From Nitrospira sp. (GTDB lineage Bacteria > Nitrospirota > Nitrospiria > Nitrospirales > Nitrospiraceae): a DNA stretch of 64,000 nt. The notes beneath the pieces were generated by a model that saw only the letters and a program-made list of their open reading frames with translations, had not been told where the DNA came from and made no database searches. This document shows positions 52,288-61,276 of this stretch, in pieces. The stretch lies in contig VGXG01000005.1 of assembly GCA_016873395.1 (NCBI GenBank), positions 17,747-81,746 on the forward strand, written 5' to 3'. How positions within the stretch are numbered: the stretch's first letter is position 1; every line of letters begins with the position of its first letter. A program made the translations under genes and the position numbers.

Positions 52288-53226
52288 ATGCAATTCCAGC
52301 GCAGCACTGGAACCGCGCTTCGGAAGTATTGGGCAGGCACTCTGCTGGGCACGCTGGTCCTCCTGACTCCCTTCCACGCTCTGGCCCTGGAAAAGTACGG
52401 CCGCCCGCTGCCGCCGATCGGCAATGTCGGAGAAGAAGGGGTCGCCCGGAGCAAAGAAGAGTTAGAACAACCTGCCCAGGAAGAGTGGGTGCGCGGATAC
52501 CTGTTGACAGCAGCCTTCCTCGACAACCCGACCTTCGCGGCCCGCCCCGATAATACCGGCCTGGTCGGGCTCAGACACATGGTCCATCTGGAAACGGACC
52601 TGTACAAGGAGTACTTGCAGTTCTATACAGACCAGAACTTTTTTTCTGACCGGACAAAGGGCTGGATTATCCTGACCGAATGGGACCAGACCTACGCCCT
52701 GACCGGCTCCCTGAGCAACTGGGGCTGGCGCATCCAGTATGAACGGGATGCGCCGCTGGACCGGAGCGGCATCAAACAGAGCTACGCGGACACGATGCTC
52801 ACCTACGCGATCGACCCCTTGGGAACGCGGAGCTGGTGGAGGCAGCTCTTCCCCAACCAAAACCTCACGGCCTACGCGGGAGCCGGCTGGCTTTTCCACA
52901 ACGACAACTATTTCGCCAGGCCCGACAACACCGGCCGAGCCCTCTACCGCTACGTGGCTCACGCCGATCTTGACCTCTACCGCAACCACGTCGTCATCTT
53001 CGGGGATACGAACTTCTTCACGGACCGGCAGTCCAGCAACGCGGTCAAGCCCACGGAACTGGACTGGATCGTGGGAATCGCGCTTCGCTGGGGGCACGGG
53101 GAGATCAGCCTCTACCATGAGCAGGACATGCCTCTGGACCGTGGCGGACTGATTCAACGGTACACGGCCCTGCAACTGCGCTACGAGTTCGAGTGGGTCA
53201 AACAGAAGCCCACCTCCGTTCAGTAA
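52288..53226 (+). CDS. Exported beta-rich protein, probably outer membrane
   Basis: 312 residues. The signal peptide (about 14-34, YWAGTLLGTLVLLTPFHALALE) is followed by two homologous halves: GYLLTAAFLDNPTFAARPDNTGLVGLRHMVHLETDLYKEYLQFYTDQNFFSD and AYAGAGWLFHNDNYFARPDNTGRALYRYVAHADLDLYRNHVVIFGDTNFFTD. The ARPDNTG...D-LY...-TDxNFF(S/T)D pattern repeats, suggesting an internal duplication and a barrel of alternating aromatic strands. Family not recognised. It follows the sigma/anti-sigma pair and may be its target. A TTG 33 bases upstream is an alternative start. Confidence 0.75.
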   Translation: MQFQRSTGTALRKYWAGTLLGTLVLLTPFHALALEKYGRPLPPIGNVGEEGVARSKEELEQPAQEEWVRGYLLTAAFLDNPTFAARPDNTGLVGLRHMVHLETDLYKEYLQFYTDQNFFSDRTKGWIILTEWDQTYALTGSLSNWGWRIQYERDAPLDRSGIKQSYADTMLTYAIDPLGTRSWWRQLFPNQNLTAYAGAGWLFHNDNYFARPDNTGRALYRYVAHADLDLYRNHVVIFGDTNFFTDRQSSNAVKPTELDWIVGIALRWGHGEISLYHEQDMPLDRGGLIQRYTALQLRYEFEWVKQKPTSVQ

Positions 53227-53302
53227 CGAGCCGGGGCTTCTCGGCTCTGTCTCGCTGTGGTAAGATACCGCCTGTTTGCGGGGCGTCCGAAAGGTTGAGT
53301 CG

Positions 53303-53384
53303 CAAAGTCTATCAAGTCTGAAAGTCATCAAGTCTGAGGACTTTCGACTTTATAGACTTTCTGACTTTCAGACTTTATGACTGG
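53303..53384. repeat. Iterated-word island G, period about 8
   Basis: Left: AAGTC at 53305, 53314, 53322 and 53330. Right: GACTT at 53339, 53346, 53355, 53363 and 53371, then GACTG at 53379. Inverse complements with no loop between. An extended -10 (TGGTAAGAT, box 53261-53266) lies upstream, so the island is in the leader of tadA. Confidence 0.75.
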
Positions 53385-53396
53385 GAAGTAATAACC

Positions 53397-53885
53397 ATGT
53401 CGTTCATTGCCGACAAGGATCTCGAATACATGCAGTTGGCGCTAGAGACGGCACGGCGGGCCCCGGCCCTGGGGGAGGTTCCGATCGGCGCCGTCCTCGT
53501 GCTGGACGGCCATGTTCTCGTCCAGGTCCACAACTTCCGCGAGGCCTGGCAGGACCCGACCGCCCATGCAGAGGTTGTTGCGATCCGGGAGGCAGCGACG
53601 AGGCTCGGCACCTGGCGACTGACCGGCACGACGCTCTACGTCACCATCGAGCCCTGCTCGATGTGTGCCGGCGCCATTATCCAGTCCCGCATCACCCGGC
53701 TGGTCTTTGGGGCCAAGGACCCCAAGGCCGGCGCCTGCGGCTCAGTCTTCAACCTTCCCGACGAGCGGCGCCTGAACCATCGGGTCGAGGTTGTGGGCGG
53801 CATCTTAGAGCAGGAGAGCCAGGAGTTGATGCAGACCTTCTTCCGAAGCCTGCGAGAAAACGTCGGCGAACGAGCCAGCTTTTAA
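53397..53885 (+). CDS. tadA: tRNA-specific adenosine deaminase
   Basis: 162 residues. Zinc site: H57-A-E59 (TAHAEVVAIREAA) and C87xxC90 (EPCSMCAGAII). Converts A34 to inosine in tRNA-Arg(ACG), which is encoded at 40585. The LVFGAKDPKAGACGSVFNLPDERRLNHRVEV segment is characteristic of TadA rather than cytidine deaminases. Translation starts at ATG 53397 with GGGAAG upstream, right after island G. Confidence 0.95.
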   Translation: MSFIADKDLEYMQLALETARRAPALGEVPIGAVLVLDGHVLVQVHNFREAWQDPTAHAEVVAIREAATRLGTWRLTGTTLYVTIEPCSMCAGAIIQSRITRLVFGAKDPKAGACGSVFNLPDERRLNHRVEVVGGILEQESQELMQTFFRSLRENVGERASF

Positions 53886-53887
53886 GA

Positions 53888-54073
53888 ATGACGAAACGGC
53901 AACGGGAAAGCGCAGCCAAATACTGTTACGATCTAAGTAAAATCGTCGTCACGGTAGCAGGAGTGACCAATGCCTTTTCGACTCACTTTGAACCGCTTAA
54001 CTTTTGGCTTGGCATGACGGTTGGAGTGGTGTTCTATACTGTGGGATATGTCTTAGATGGAATGGAGGGTTAG
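53888..54073 (+). CDS. Small inner-membrane protein
   Basis: 61 residues: MTKRQRESAAKYCYDLSKIVVTVAGVTNAF... then GMTVGVVFYTVGYVLDGMEG, two hydrophobic segments. It begins two bases after the tadA stop and is followed three bases later by another tiny membrane gene. A recurrent hypothetical family; function unknown. Confidence 0.7.
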   Translation: MTKRQRESAAKYCYDLSKIVVTVAGVTNAFSTHFEPLNFWLGMTVGVVFYTVGYVLDGMEG

Positions 54074-54076
54074 CCG

Positions 54077-54172
54077 ATGATGACACACCTCACCATCTTC
54101 TATGGCCTCCTGCTTGTGATTGGTCTAGGAGCGCTCAGCTGGCTCCTTTGGCAAAAACACCACCATCGGTAG
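54077..54172 (+). CDS. 31-residue membrane peptide
   Basis: MMTHLTIFYGLLLVIGLGALSWLLWQKHHHR: a single hydrophobic span and a basic, His-rich end. GAGGG before the ATG. Third gene of the tadA unit, partner of the preceding small membrane protein. Confidence 0.55.
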   Translation: MMTHLTIFYGLLLVIGLGALSWLLWQKHHHR

Positions 54173-54212
54173 CGATCTCGGCGATTCCTGGTTAACATCA
54201 GCGAGCGGGCCG

Positions 54213-54249
54213 GACTTTAAGACTTTCCAACTTTTCAACTTTCAGACTC
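54213..54249. repeat. Half island H, period 8
   Basis: Four exact 8-base units (G/A)ACTTTNN from 54213, followed by GACTC. No inverse-complement partner block. Immediately before tRNA-Ser. Confidence 0.65.
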
Positions 54250-54253
54250 AAAC

Positions 54254-54343
<90 letters not shown>

Positions 54344-54482
54344 CTTCTTGGCGCGCTGGAAGCTTGCCGTTTAACAGCCAGCAGGCAGTGGCGCGCCAGA
54401 GTACCAACAGGCCATTGGTATTCCCTGCCCATGAAAAGGTGTCGCTTCGCGACGAATATGATCAAGGTGTCGTTAGCTATGA

Positions 54483-54744
54483 GAGGGTGGGATTCGAACG
54501 AGGGGGGATCGCGGGGGAGAGGCTCCCCCGCGTGGGGAGCATACGAGGAGTCCGCGACGCGAGGAATAACGATTCACCCGCAAGGCGGGTACCCGGTTTG
54601 CGGACCGGGGACCCGTTGCTGGGCCTCGTGCAACGGGTGATGAGACGGTGAGGCGGCCGGGTCTTCAATGTTTGGCTGCGCACTCCCTCTGTAGGAGCGG
54701 GCGCTAAAACTGCACCTGCGACTTCGAATGCCACCCTCTCCGCC
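54483..54744. repeat. tRNA-Ser 3'-end fragments (left border of efflux island)
   Basis: 54481-54499 is a perfect inverse copy of 19 bases of tRNA-Ser (54320-54338). 54723-54744 is a direct copy of 22 bases of its 3' end with one mismatch. Between them are strong hairpins (CGGGGGAG/CTCCCCCG near 54513) but no gene. The region 54344-54873 holds no supported CDS. Confidence 0.7.
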
Positions 54745-54873
54745 GAAGCTGTAGGTTCCCACGCCCGGAAGGGAGGGGGAATCTATGGGATTTTCTTGGT
54801 CTGAGGCCGATTTATTTGAGGCAAGCCGTGCTCCAATGACGTAATATTGAATCGCTTTTAGCAGACATCGCGC

Positions 54874-56391
54874 ATGAACCAACTCGTCCTCATCGCCCTC
54901 AAAAGGCCCTATACCTTCGTCGTCATGTCCATTCTCATTGTGATATTGGGCAGCCTTACCATTCTCCAAATGCCGACCGACGTCTTCCCGAATATCGCGA
55001 TTCCGGTCACCTCGGTGGTCTGGGCCTATGCTGGCCTGCTGCCGCAGCAGGTGGAAGGACGGATCACGTACCTATTCGAGCGCTTTTTGACCTCGACGGT
55101 GGAAGGCATCAAGTACATCCATAGTCACTCCTACTACGGCGTCAGCATCACGAATATCTTTCTCCAAGACCATGTGGATGTAGGGAGGGCCGAAGCAGAT
55201 ATCGTGGGCATTGCGCAGAACGTCATCAAGGCGCTGCCGCCCGATATTTCCCCGCCGATGATCATGCGTCTCGCGCCATCCTCCATTCCGGTAGCCATGA
55301 TCGAAGTCAGCTCCGACGATATGACGCCCGCGGAGCTCTATAACCTTGCCTACATGCGAATCCGTCCCCTGCTGGTGACGGTCCCGGGAATCGTCCTGCC
55401 GCTCCCGTACGGGGGCCAGCCTATGCAGGTGATGGTCAATCTCGATCAGCAGAAATTGCTCGCCCGGCAGCTCACGCCGTCGGACGTTCATTCCACCCTC
55501 ATGAAGCAATACCTCGTGCTGCCGTCCGGCGACGTCAAGATCAAGTCGACCGACTGGATCGTCCTCACGAATGCGTCGCCGATGCGGATCGAGGAATTCG
55601 GCGACATTCCGATCAAGCGGGAAGGCAACGCGTTCGTCTATCTGCGGGACATCGCCACCGTCCGGCTCATGGGCCGGGTGCAACAGAACGCCGTTCTGGT
55701 CAAGGGCAAGCAGAGGGTCATCATCGTCGCCATGAAGAGCACCGAGGCCTCCACGGTGGCGGTGGTCGACGGGATCAAGGAGATGCTCCCGCGGGCCCAG
55801 GACGTCGTCCCGAAGGGCGTGGAGATCAGACTCCTCGACGACGCCTCGACGTTCGTGAAGGATTCCATCAAGGACGTCGTCCATGAAATGCTCACCGCCG
55901 GTGCGCTGGTCGGGATCATCGTGCTCCTGCTGCTCGGGTCATGGAAGGCCACGGTCATCGTCTGGACGTCGATCCCGCTGTCCATCCTGACGGCGCTCAT
56001 CGGCCTGCATGCGCTCGGCGAGACGATCAACATCATGACATTGGGCGGTCTGGCCCTCGCGGTCGGCATCCTGGTCGACGATGCGACCGTGATGATCGAG
56101 AATATCGACCGCCATCTCGAAATGGGGAAGCCGCTGGAGCAAGCCATCATCGACGCCGCCAACCAGATCGTCGTTCCGACGCTCGTCGCGACGCTCTGCA
56201 TCGCGATCGTCTGGCTCCCGCTCTTCGGGCTTACCGGCGCCTCCGGCTACCTGTTCAAGCCCATGGCGGAGGCGGTCATGATTGCGATGATCGCCTCCTT
56301 CATCCTATCGCGCACGCTGGTGCCAACCATGGCGAAATATCTCATGAAGAGCCAGCATCATGAACGGCAGCAACACACCACAAACGCCTGA
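54874..56391 (+). CDS. RND permease, N-terminal half
   Basis: 505 residues covering the first six-helix half of an RND pump: TM1 (RPYTFVVMSILIVILGSLTILQM), periplasmic loop, and TM2-6 with the proton-relay Asp pair in GGLALAVGILVDDATVMIEN. It stops at the junction where other RND proteins continue into TM7. The next gene supplies the second half and overlaps by 32 bases in another frame. Total 1073 residues equals one normal RND protein. Part of a four-gene operon with adaptor and NodT-type channel. Confidence 0.88.
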   Translation: MNQLVLIALKRPYTFVVMSILIVILGSLTILQMPTDVFPNIAIPVTSVVWAYAGLLPQQVEGRITYLFERFLTSTVEGIKYIHSHSYYGVSITNIFLQDHVDVGRAEADIVGIAQNVIKALPPDISPPMIMRLAPSSIPVAMIEVSSDDMTPAELYNLAYMRIRPLLVTVPGIVLPLPYGGQPMQVMVNLDQQKLLARQLTPSDVHSTLMKQYLVLPSGDVKIKSTDWIVLTNASPMRIEEFGDIPIKREGNAFVYLRDIATVRLMGRVQQNAVLVKGKQRVIIVAMKSTEASTVAVVDGIKEMLPRAQDVVPKGVEIRLLDDASTFVKDSIKDVVHEMLTAGALVGIIVLLLLGSWKATVIVWTSIPLSILTALIGLHALGETINIMTLGGLALAVGILVDDATVMIENIDRHLEMGKPLEQAIIDAANQIVVPTLVATLCIAIVWLPLFGLTGASGYLFKPMAEAVMIAMIASFILSRTLVPTMAKYLMKSQHHERQQHTTNA

Positions 56392-58066
56392 TCACGATGG
56401 GCACCCCGGCGCGGCACCGTCGCGGAACGTCTTCGTCCGCTTTCAGCAGCGGTTCGAACGCGGGTTCAATCGGGTCCGTGAGCGCTACGGTGTGCTGCTC
56501 GAGCAGGCGGTTGCCAATCGGACCCGCTTCGTCGCCATCTGTCTGGCGCTCGCACTCGGCTCCCTGAGCCTGTTCTTGTTCCTCGGACGCGACTATTTTC
56601 CCGAGATCCGGTCAGGGATCATTCAGATGCATATGCGGGCGCCGCTCGGGACACGCATCGAGGTATCCGCACGTCTGGCGACGCTGATCTCCAACAGCAT
56701 CGAGGAGTTGCTGCCCGGGCAAGTGGAAAACATCGTCAGCAATTGCGGCTTGCCGTTCGGACCCCATAACCTCGCCTTCATTCCGACGCCGACGATCGGT
56801 TCGCAGGATTGTGATCTGACGATTCTCTTGAACGATGACAAGTCGCGGGTCTGGGACATTCGGCGCATTCTCCGCAAAGGCTTGAAAGAGCGCTACCCGG
56901 GGACCGAATTCACCTTCCAACCATCCGATCTGACGGCGAAAATCCTCAACTTCGGCGCGCCCGCGCCGATCGACGTCCAGGTCAACGGCCCGGATGTCTA
57001 TCCCAATTACGAGTTCGCCCGCAAATTGATGGCCGAGTTCCGCGACATCCCCGGCGCCGTCGACGTGGTGATCCAACAGACGATGCGTACGCCGACGCTC
57101 CTGGTCGAAGGCGACCGCACGTTTGGCCTTGGAGTGAATCGGACCGAGAAAGACATCGCCGACAACCTGCTCATGACGGTCGCCGGGAGCCAACAGGTCG
57201 ATCAGATCTATTGGCTCGATCCCTCGACCGGCATGTCGTACATGATCAATGTCTATAATCCACAGCCGCAGATCAGCAGCCTCAACAGTATCAAGACCGT
57301 CCCCGTCGATTCCTCGAACGGTGCCGCGAAGGATGACGTGCAACTCCTCGGCAATTTGGCCAGCATCGCACCGATAGGCACGCCGGGCGTGGTCACGCAC
57401 GGGAATATCATGCCGTTGTTCGACATCTATGTCTCCGCCGAAGGGCGCGATCTCGGCGGGGTTCTTTCGGATATCCAGAAAATCGTCGTGAGCATGGAGC
57501 ACGAAAAGCCCCGCAGCGCCGCGGTCGAAATCCATGGCCAGGCCGCCTTGATGTACGATGCCTATGCGGAGCTGATCTTCGGACTGCTCGCGGCGATTGT
57601 GCTGATCTATTTGCTGATCGTCGTCAACTTCCAATCATGGCTCGATCCCTTCATCATCATTACCGCCTTGCCCGGCGCGCTGGCGGGCATCGCCTGGTCC
57701 TTATTCCTGACCCATACGCGGCTCTCGGAGCCCGCGCTGACCGGCGCCATCATGACGATGGGCACAGCCACCGCCAATTCGATCCTTGTCATATCCTATG
57801 CCCGCGAGCGGCTCGAAGCGCACGGCGACGCGCTGCTGGCCGCCGTCGAGGCCGGGAAAGCCCGCATCCGTCCGGTGCTCATGACGGCCTCGGCCATGAT
57901 CTTCGGCATGGTTCCCATGGCGACGGGCTATTCGCAGAATGCGCCGCTGGGCCGCGCGGTCATCGGCGGCTTGCTCGTGGCTACGGTCTTCACCCTCTTC
58001 TTCGTGCCCTGCGTCTACGCGATCGTCTACAGCCGGCGAGTCGCCCCCAAACAGGAGACTGTCTGA
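56360..58066 (+). CDS. RND permease, C-terminal half
   Basis: 568 residues. A 25-residue polar start (NGSNTPQTPDHDGHPGAAPSR), then TM7 (TRFVAICLALALGSLSLFLFLGRDYFPEI), periplasmic domain, and TM8-12 (LTGAIMTMGTATANSILVISYARERL). It begins with ATG 56360 inside the end of the N-half gene; the ribosome-binding site is weak, so translational coupling is likely. Either a true split pump working as a heterodimer or a frameshifted single gene. Confidence 0.88.
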   Translation: MNGSNTPQTPDHDGHPGAAPSRNVFVRFQQRFERGFNRVRERYGVLLEQAVANRTRFVAICLALALGSLSLFLFLGRDYFPEIRSGIIQMHMRAPLGTRIEVSARLATLISNSIEELLPGQVENIVSNCGLPFGPHNLAFIPTPTIGSQDCDLTILLNDDKSRVWDIRRILRKGLKERYPGTEFTFQPSDLTAKILNFGAPAPIDVQVNGPDVYPNYEFARKLMAEFRDIPGAVDVVIQQTMRTPTLLVEGDRTFGLGVNRTEKDIADNLLMTVAGSQQVDQIYWLDPSTGMSYMINVYNPQPQISSLNSIKTVPVDSSNGAAKDDVQLLGNLASIAPIGTPGVVTHGNIMPLFDIYVSAEGRDLGGVLSDIQKIVVSMEHEKPRSAAVEIHGQAALMYDAYAELIFGLLAAIVLIYLLIVVNFQSWLDPFIIITALPGALAGIAWSLFLTHTRLSEPALTGAIMTMGTATANSILVISYARERLEAHGDALLAAVEAGKARIRPVLMTASAMIFGMVPMATGYSQNAPLGRAVIGGLLVATVFTLFFVPCVYAIVYSRRVAPKQETV

Positions 58067-58067
58067 G

Positions 58068-59333
58068 ATGACGGAGGGACGTGGAAGATACCTTGCGATC
58101 TCTGCGATCCTGCTCTGTGCGCTCTATCTCGGCTATCGGGTCTATGAGAACCGCAGCGATGCCGCGGGGCTTCGCCAACAGACGCTCGAGAACGCGATTC
58201 CGACTGTGGCCGTCGTCCGTCCCACGCCGGTGCCGGCCACCGAGTCCATTACGCTGCCCGGCAATATCGTGGGCTGGTACGAGGCGCCGATCTACGCACG
58301 CGTCACGGGCTACGTCAAGATGTGGCACAAGGACTACGGGGACCAGGTGAAGACAGGCGACGTTCTCGCCGAAATCAGTACCCCGGATCTCGACGCTGAA
58401 TATGCGCAGGCCAAGGCGGATTTGGAATCGGAGCGGGCTCAATATGCTCTCTCCGTGGTGACCGCAAAACGCTATCAGGCCATGCGCAAAAGCCATGCGC
58501 TCTCTGAACAGGCCATCACGGTGCGGGAAAAAGAAATGCAAGCCCATGCCGCGCGGGTCAAGGCCGCGGAGCAAAAGGTCAAGAACATCGAGGCGTTCAT
58601 TGGGTTCAAGCAGATTGTCGCCCCCTTTGACGGCGTGGCGATCCAGCGCAACATCAACGTCGGCGACTTGGTCAGTAAGGAGGGCACGCTCAGTACCCCC
58701 AATGCGAAAACCAACCTCTATACGGTGGCCGTCGTCGATAGGTTGCGCCTTTTTGTCAACGTGCCGGAGTCGTTCGCCCCTTTTCTCCAGCCGGGCATGA
58801 AGGCGGACGTGACGGTTCCGCAATTGCCTAAGCGCCGTTGGACTGCCGAGTTCCTCACCATCGCCCGCGGATTCGAAGTGAGTACGCGCACCGCGACCAC
58901 CGTCTTCATCATAGACAACGAGGACCGGGCGCTCTGGCCCGGTTCCTATGCCGAGGTGCACCTCACGGCGCCGGTCGATCGGCAAGCCTTCACGATGCCG
59001 TCCACAGCCCTGGTCTTCCAGGAGCGCAACACGCAAGTGGCCGTGCTGACGGAGGACGACCGAGTCCATTTGAAATCCATCACGGTGAGCAAACTCATGG
59101 ACCAAGTCGTCGAAGTGGCAGAGGGGCTATCCGCGAACGACCGCATCGTAAACAACCCGAGCGCAGCTCTGCTCGAAGGCGACAAAGTGCGCGTGGTGAC
59201 GCCGGCTCCCGGGTACGATCTCCTTAATGCGACGGCGCCGCGGCACGTGTCTCCGCCGGCACGGGCGCCCCAGCCTTCAGAGGCGCCGGAGCTGCGATCG
59301 CCGCCGCAGGCTCGGCAACACATCCAGCCATGA
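58068..59333 (+). CDS. RND periplasmic adaptor
   Basis: 421 residues. N-terminal anchor (RYLAISAILLCALYLGYRVYE), lipoyl-like part (NIVGWYEAPIYARVTGYVKMWHKDYGDQVKTGDVLAEISTPDLDAEYAQAKADLE), hairpin, then VAPFDGVAIQRNINVGDLV and barrel domains. The C-terminal 40 residues are Pro/Ala-rich. AGGAG before ATG 58068, two bases after the permease stop. Overlaps the channel gene by four bases. Confidence 0.92.
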   Translation: MTEGRGRYLAISAILLCALYLGYRVYENRSDAAGLRQQTLENAIPTVAVVRPTPVPATESITLPGNIVGWYEAPIYARVTGYVKMWHKDYGDQVKTGDVLAEISTPDLDAEYAQAKADLESERAQYALSVVTAKRYQAMRKSHALSEQAITVREKEMQAHAARVKAAEQKVKNIEAFIGFKQIVAPFDGVAIQRNINVGDLVSKEGTLSTPNAKTNLYTVAVVDRLRLFVNVPESFAPFLQPGMKADVTVPQLPKRRWTAEFLTIARGFEVSTRTATTVFIIDNEDRALWPGSYAEVHLTAPVDRQAFTMPSTALVFQERNTQVAVLTEDDRVHLKSITVSKLMDQVVEVAEGLSANDRIVNNPSAALLEGDKVRVVTPAPGYDLLNATAPRHVSPPARAPQPSEAPELRSPPQARQHIQP

Positions 59334-60961
59334 TGTCGGAGCGTGTGTGCATTGGAGGTGTGTGGTCCGGACTGGGCCGCTCTGTGTCCTGTTACGGCCT
59401 CCTGTTCGCGCTCACCCTGTCGGGGTGCAGCACGGACTGGTTGCCGCACGCCGATCTGGCGCCGAACTATCAACCGCCCCAGTACGTCGTTCCCGCGTCA
59501 TGGCATGGCGCGAGTCCCTTCGTCGAAGCGACGCCGTCGGATGGTGAGCTGCGGCCGGATTGGTGGAAGGTGTTCAACGATCCGATTCTGGATGGCCTGA
59601 TCGAGCAAGCCATGGCGGCGAACCCGGATTTGCAGGCTGCCGCCGAGCGATTCGTCCAGGCCCGCGACATGATGATGATGGCCCGCTCGCGCCGGATCCC
59701 GCACCTGGGTCTCGGCGGGAAAGCCACAGACAGTAGGAACTCAGTCGATACCGGGTTGTATAAGGACCCGGACAGTCCGCTGACCGGGTCGCTGGCGGCC
59801 GGTGCGGGGCTCGCGTTCTGGGAGCCCGACTTTTGGTCCGCGATCCGGAACGCGACGAGGGTGGAGACCTACCGAGCCCAAGAGCGCGCGGCCGACTGGG
59901 GGCTCGCGCGCCTCAGTCTGCAGGCTGAACTCGCGGCGAACTATTTCACGCTGCGCGGCCTCGACGCGCAGGCGGCGATCTACCAGCAATCGATCGACCT
60001 CTATCGACGGTCGCTCGACCTCATCAAGATCCAGTTCGCCGGCGCCATCGCGTCGGCGCTGGATGTCGCCCGCGTCGAATCCCTCCTATACAGCACGGAG
60101 ACGAAATACGCACAGATCCAAGGCCAGCGCCAAGTCACGGAACAAGCGATCGCCATCCTCATCAATAGGGCGCCCGCCAGTTTCACGATCGAGCCGGTTG
60201 ATGATCTTCGAGTGGCCAATTTTACGATTCCTCGGACCATCCCTTCTACCTTGCTCGAGCGGCGGCCGGACATTGCCGCAATGGAGCGCCGGATGGCCGA
60301 GGCCAACCGCGCTATCGGGATCGCCCGTGCCGCCTTTTTCCCAGATGTGCGGTTCTCAGCCGACGGAGGGTTGCTCGACTCTGGCCTCAATGCCGCCAAG
60401 CTCGCCGCCGGATTCTGGTCCTACGGGTCTCTCGTGTCCCTGCCGGTGTTCCAGGGGGGCTATCGCCGCGCTCAATTGCAGCAGTCCTGGTCGGCCTATC
60501 GCGAGACGGAAGACCGGTACCGGGCGACGGTGCTCAACGCCTTTCGCGAAGTCGAGAACGGGTTGAGCCTGACGAACCGGCTCACTGTCGCGGCCGATCG
60601 TCAAGATGCGGCAGTCGGGGCCTTCTTCAAGACGCAGGAGCTGACGTCTGAACTTTACCTGGGTGGCCTGGCTTCCAGCCTCGAGTTGATCTACGCACAG
60701 GTCCAAACGCTTGAGGCGCGCATCAACGCAGTGCAGATCAAGGCCGATCTGCTGCGAGCCTCGGTGGGGCTCATCCGGGCCCTCGGCGGAGGCTGGACCA
60801 GCAAGCAATTGCCAACCGACGAGCAGATCCAGCCCTTCGATACTTTGGAATATACCCATGACAACCTGGAAAAACCGGCGCCCGCTGGGGGCATCGATGT
60901 GAATGCTCCCAATAACTGGGTGAATAACGATCTGACCAAGCCTCCCGTCCCGCAACCCTAA
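59330..60961 (+). CDS. NodT-family outer-membrane efflux lipoprotein
   Basis: 543 residues. Lipobox LSGC (about Cys33: ALTLSGCSTDW). OEP repeats: WWKVFNDPILDGLIEQAMAANPDLQAAAERFVQARDMMMMARSRRIP and LLERRPDIAAMERRMAEANRAIGIARAAFFPDVRFSADGGLL. The channel of the second RND system, unrelated in detail to the three TolC-type channels at 26-31 kb. Its 3' end carries a 60-residue polar tail. Confidence 0.92.
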   Translation: MMSERVCIGGVWSGLGRSVSCYGLLFALTLSGCSTDWLPHADLAPNYQPPQYVVPASWHGASPFVEATPSDGELRPDWWKVFNDPILDGLIEQAMAANPDLQAAAERFVQARDMMMMARSRRIPHLGLGGKATDSRNSVDTGLYKDPDSPLTGSLAAGAGLAFWEPDFWSAIRNATRVETYRAQERAADWGLARLSLQAELAANYFTLRGLDAQAAIYQQSIDLYRRSLDLIKIQFAGAIASALDVARVESLLYSTETKYAQIQGQRQVTEQAIAILINRAPASFTIEPVDDLRVANFTIPRTIPSTLLERRPDIAAMERRMAEANRAIGIARAAFFPDVRFSADGGLLDSGLNAAKLAAGFWSYGSLVSLPVFQGGYRRAQLQQSWSAYRETEDRYRATVLNAFREVENGLSLTNRLTVAADRQDAAVGAFFKTQELTSELYLGGLASSLELIYAQVQTLEARINAVQIKADLLRASVGLIRALGGGWTSKQLPTDEQIQPFDTLEYTHDNLEKPAPAGGIDVNAPNNWVNNDLTKPPVPQP

Positions 60962-61057
60962 CTGTCGCTCGCACGCTCTAGTCTTCCGCAGATTTTGTTG
61001 ATACCGGGTGAAGAGTCCGTCCCCTTTGCTTCGATCTCAGCGTTGCGCCCTGCTAAT

Positions 61058-61232
61058 CAAGTTGCCCAGTGACTATCCGTGGAGCGGTGGAGCCCCACGG
61101 CTTGACAGGGTGGTCCCTCTGGTTTCTTCGGCGAAACCCGCCGAAGCATGTCCTCCTTCGCCGAGGCTTCGGAGGACACCCGCTGCGCATTCCTCCACGG
61201 CCTGACAGCCGCGGCTTCCTGCGTAGGCGGAT
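61058..61232 (-). repeat. Hairpin-rich intergenic element, copy 2
   Basis: Inverse-orientation relative of 37905-38075: on the minus strand it shares GAAGCCGCGGCTGTCAGGCC, GAATGCG, CTTCGGCGGGTTTCGCCGAAG and TGTCAAGCCGTGGGGCT in the same order. Non-coding. Lies between the channel gene and the right-hand tRNA-Ser-like fragment. Confidence 0.65.
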
Positions 61233-61254
61233 GAAAGCCTATTTGCCACATGTG

Positions 61255-61276
61255 GAGGGTGGGATTCGAACAAGGG
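61255..61276. repeat. tRNA-Ser 3'-end fragment (right border of efflux island)
   Basis: 22 bases matching 54483-54504 with one mismatch and in the same orientation, so the two are direct repeats flanking 6.75 kb. Inverse complement of the tRNA-Ser 3' end over 17 bases. Confidence 0.65.

Noticed and set aside
6781..54249. Could the iterated-word islands be CRISPR arrays?
   Set aside because: Units are 7-8 bases with no 25-40 base repeats or spacers, and no cas genes are present.
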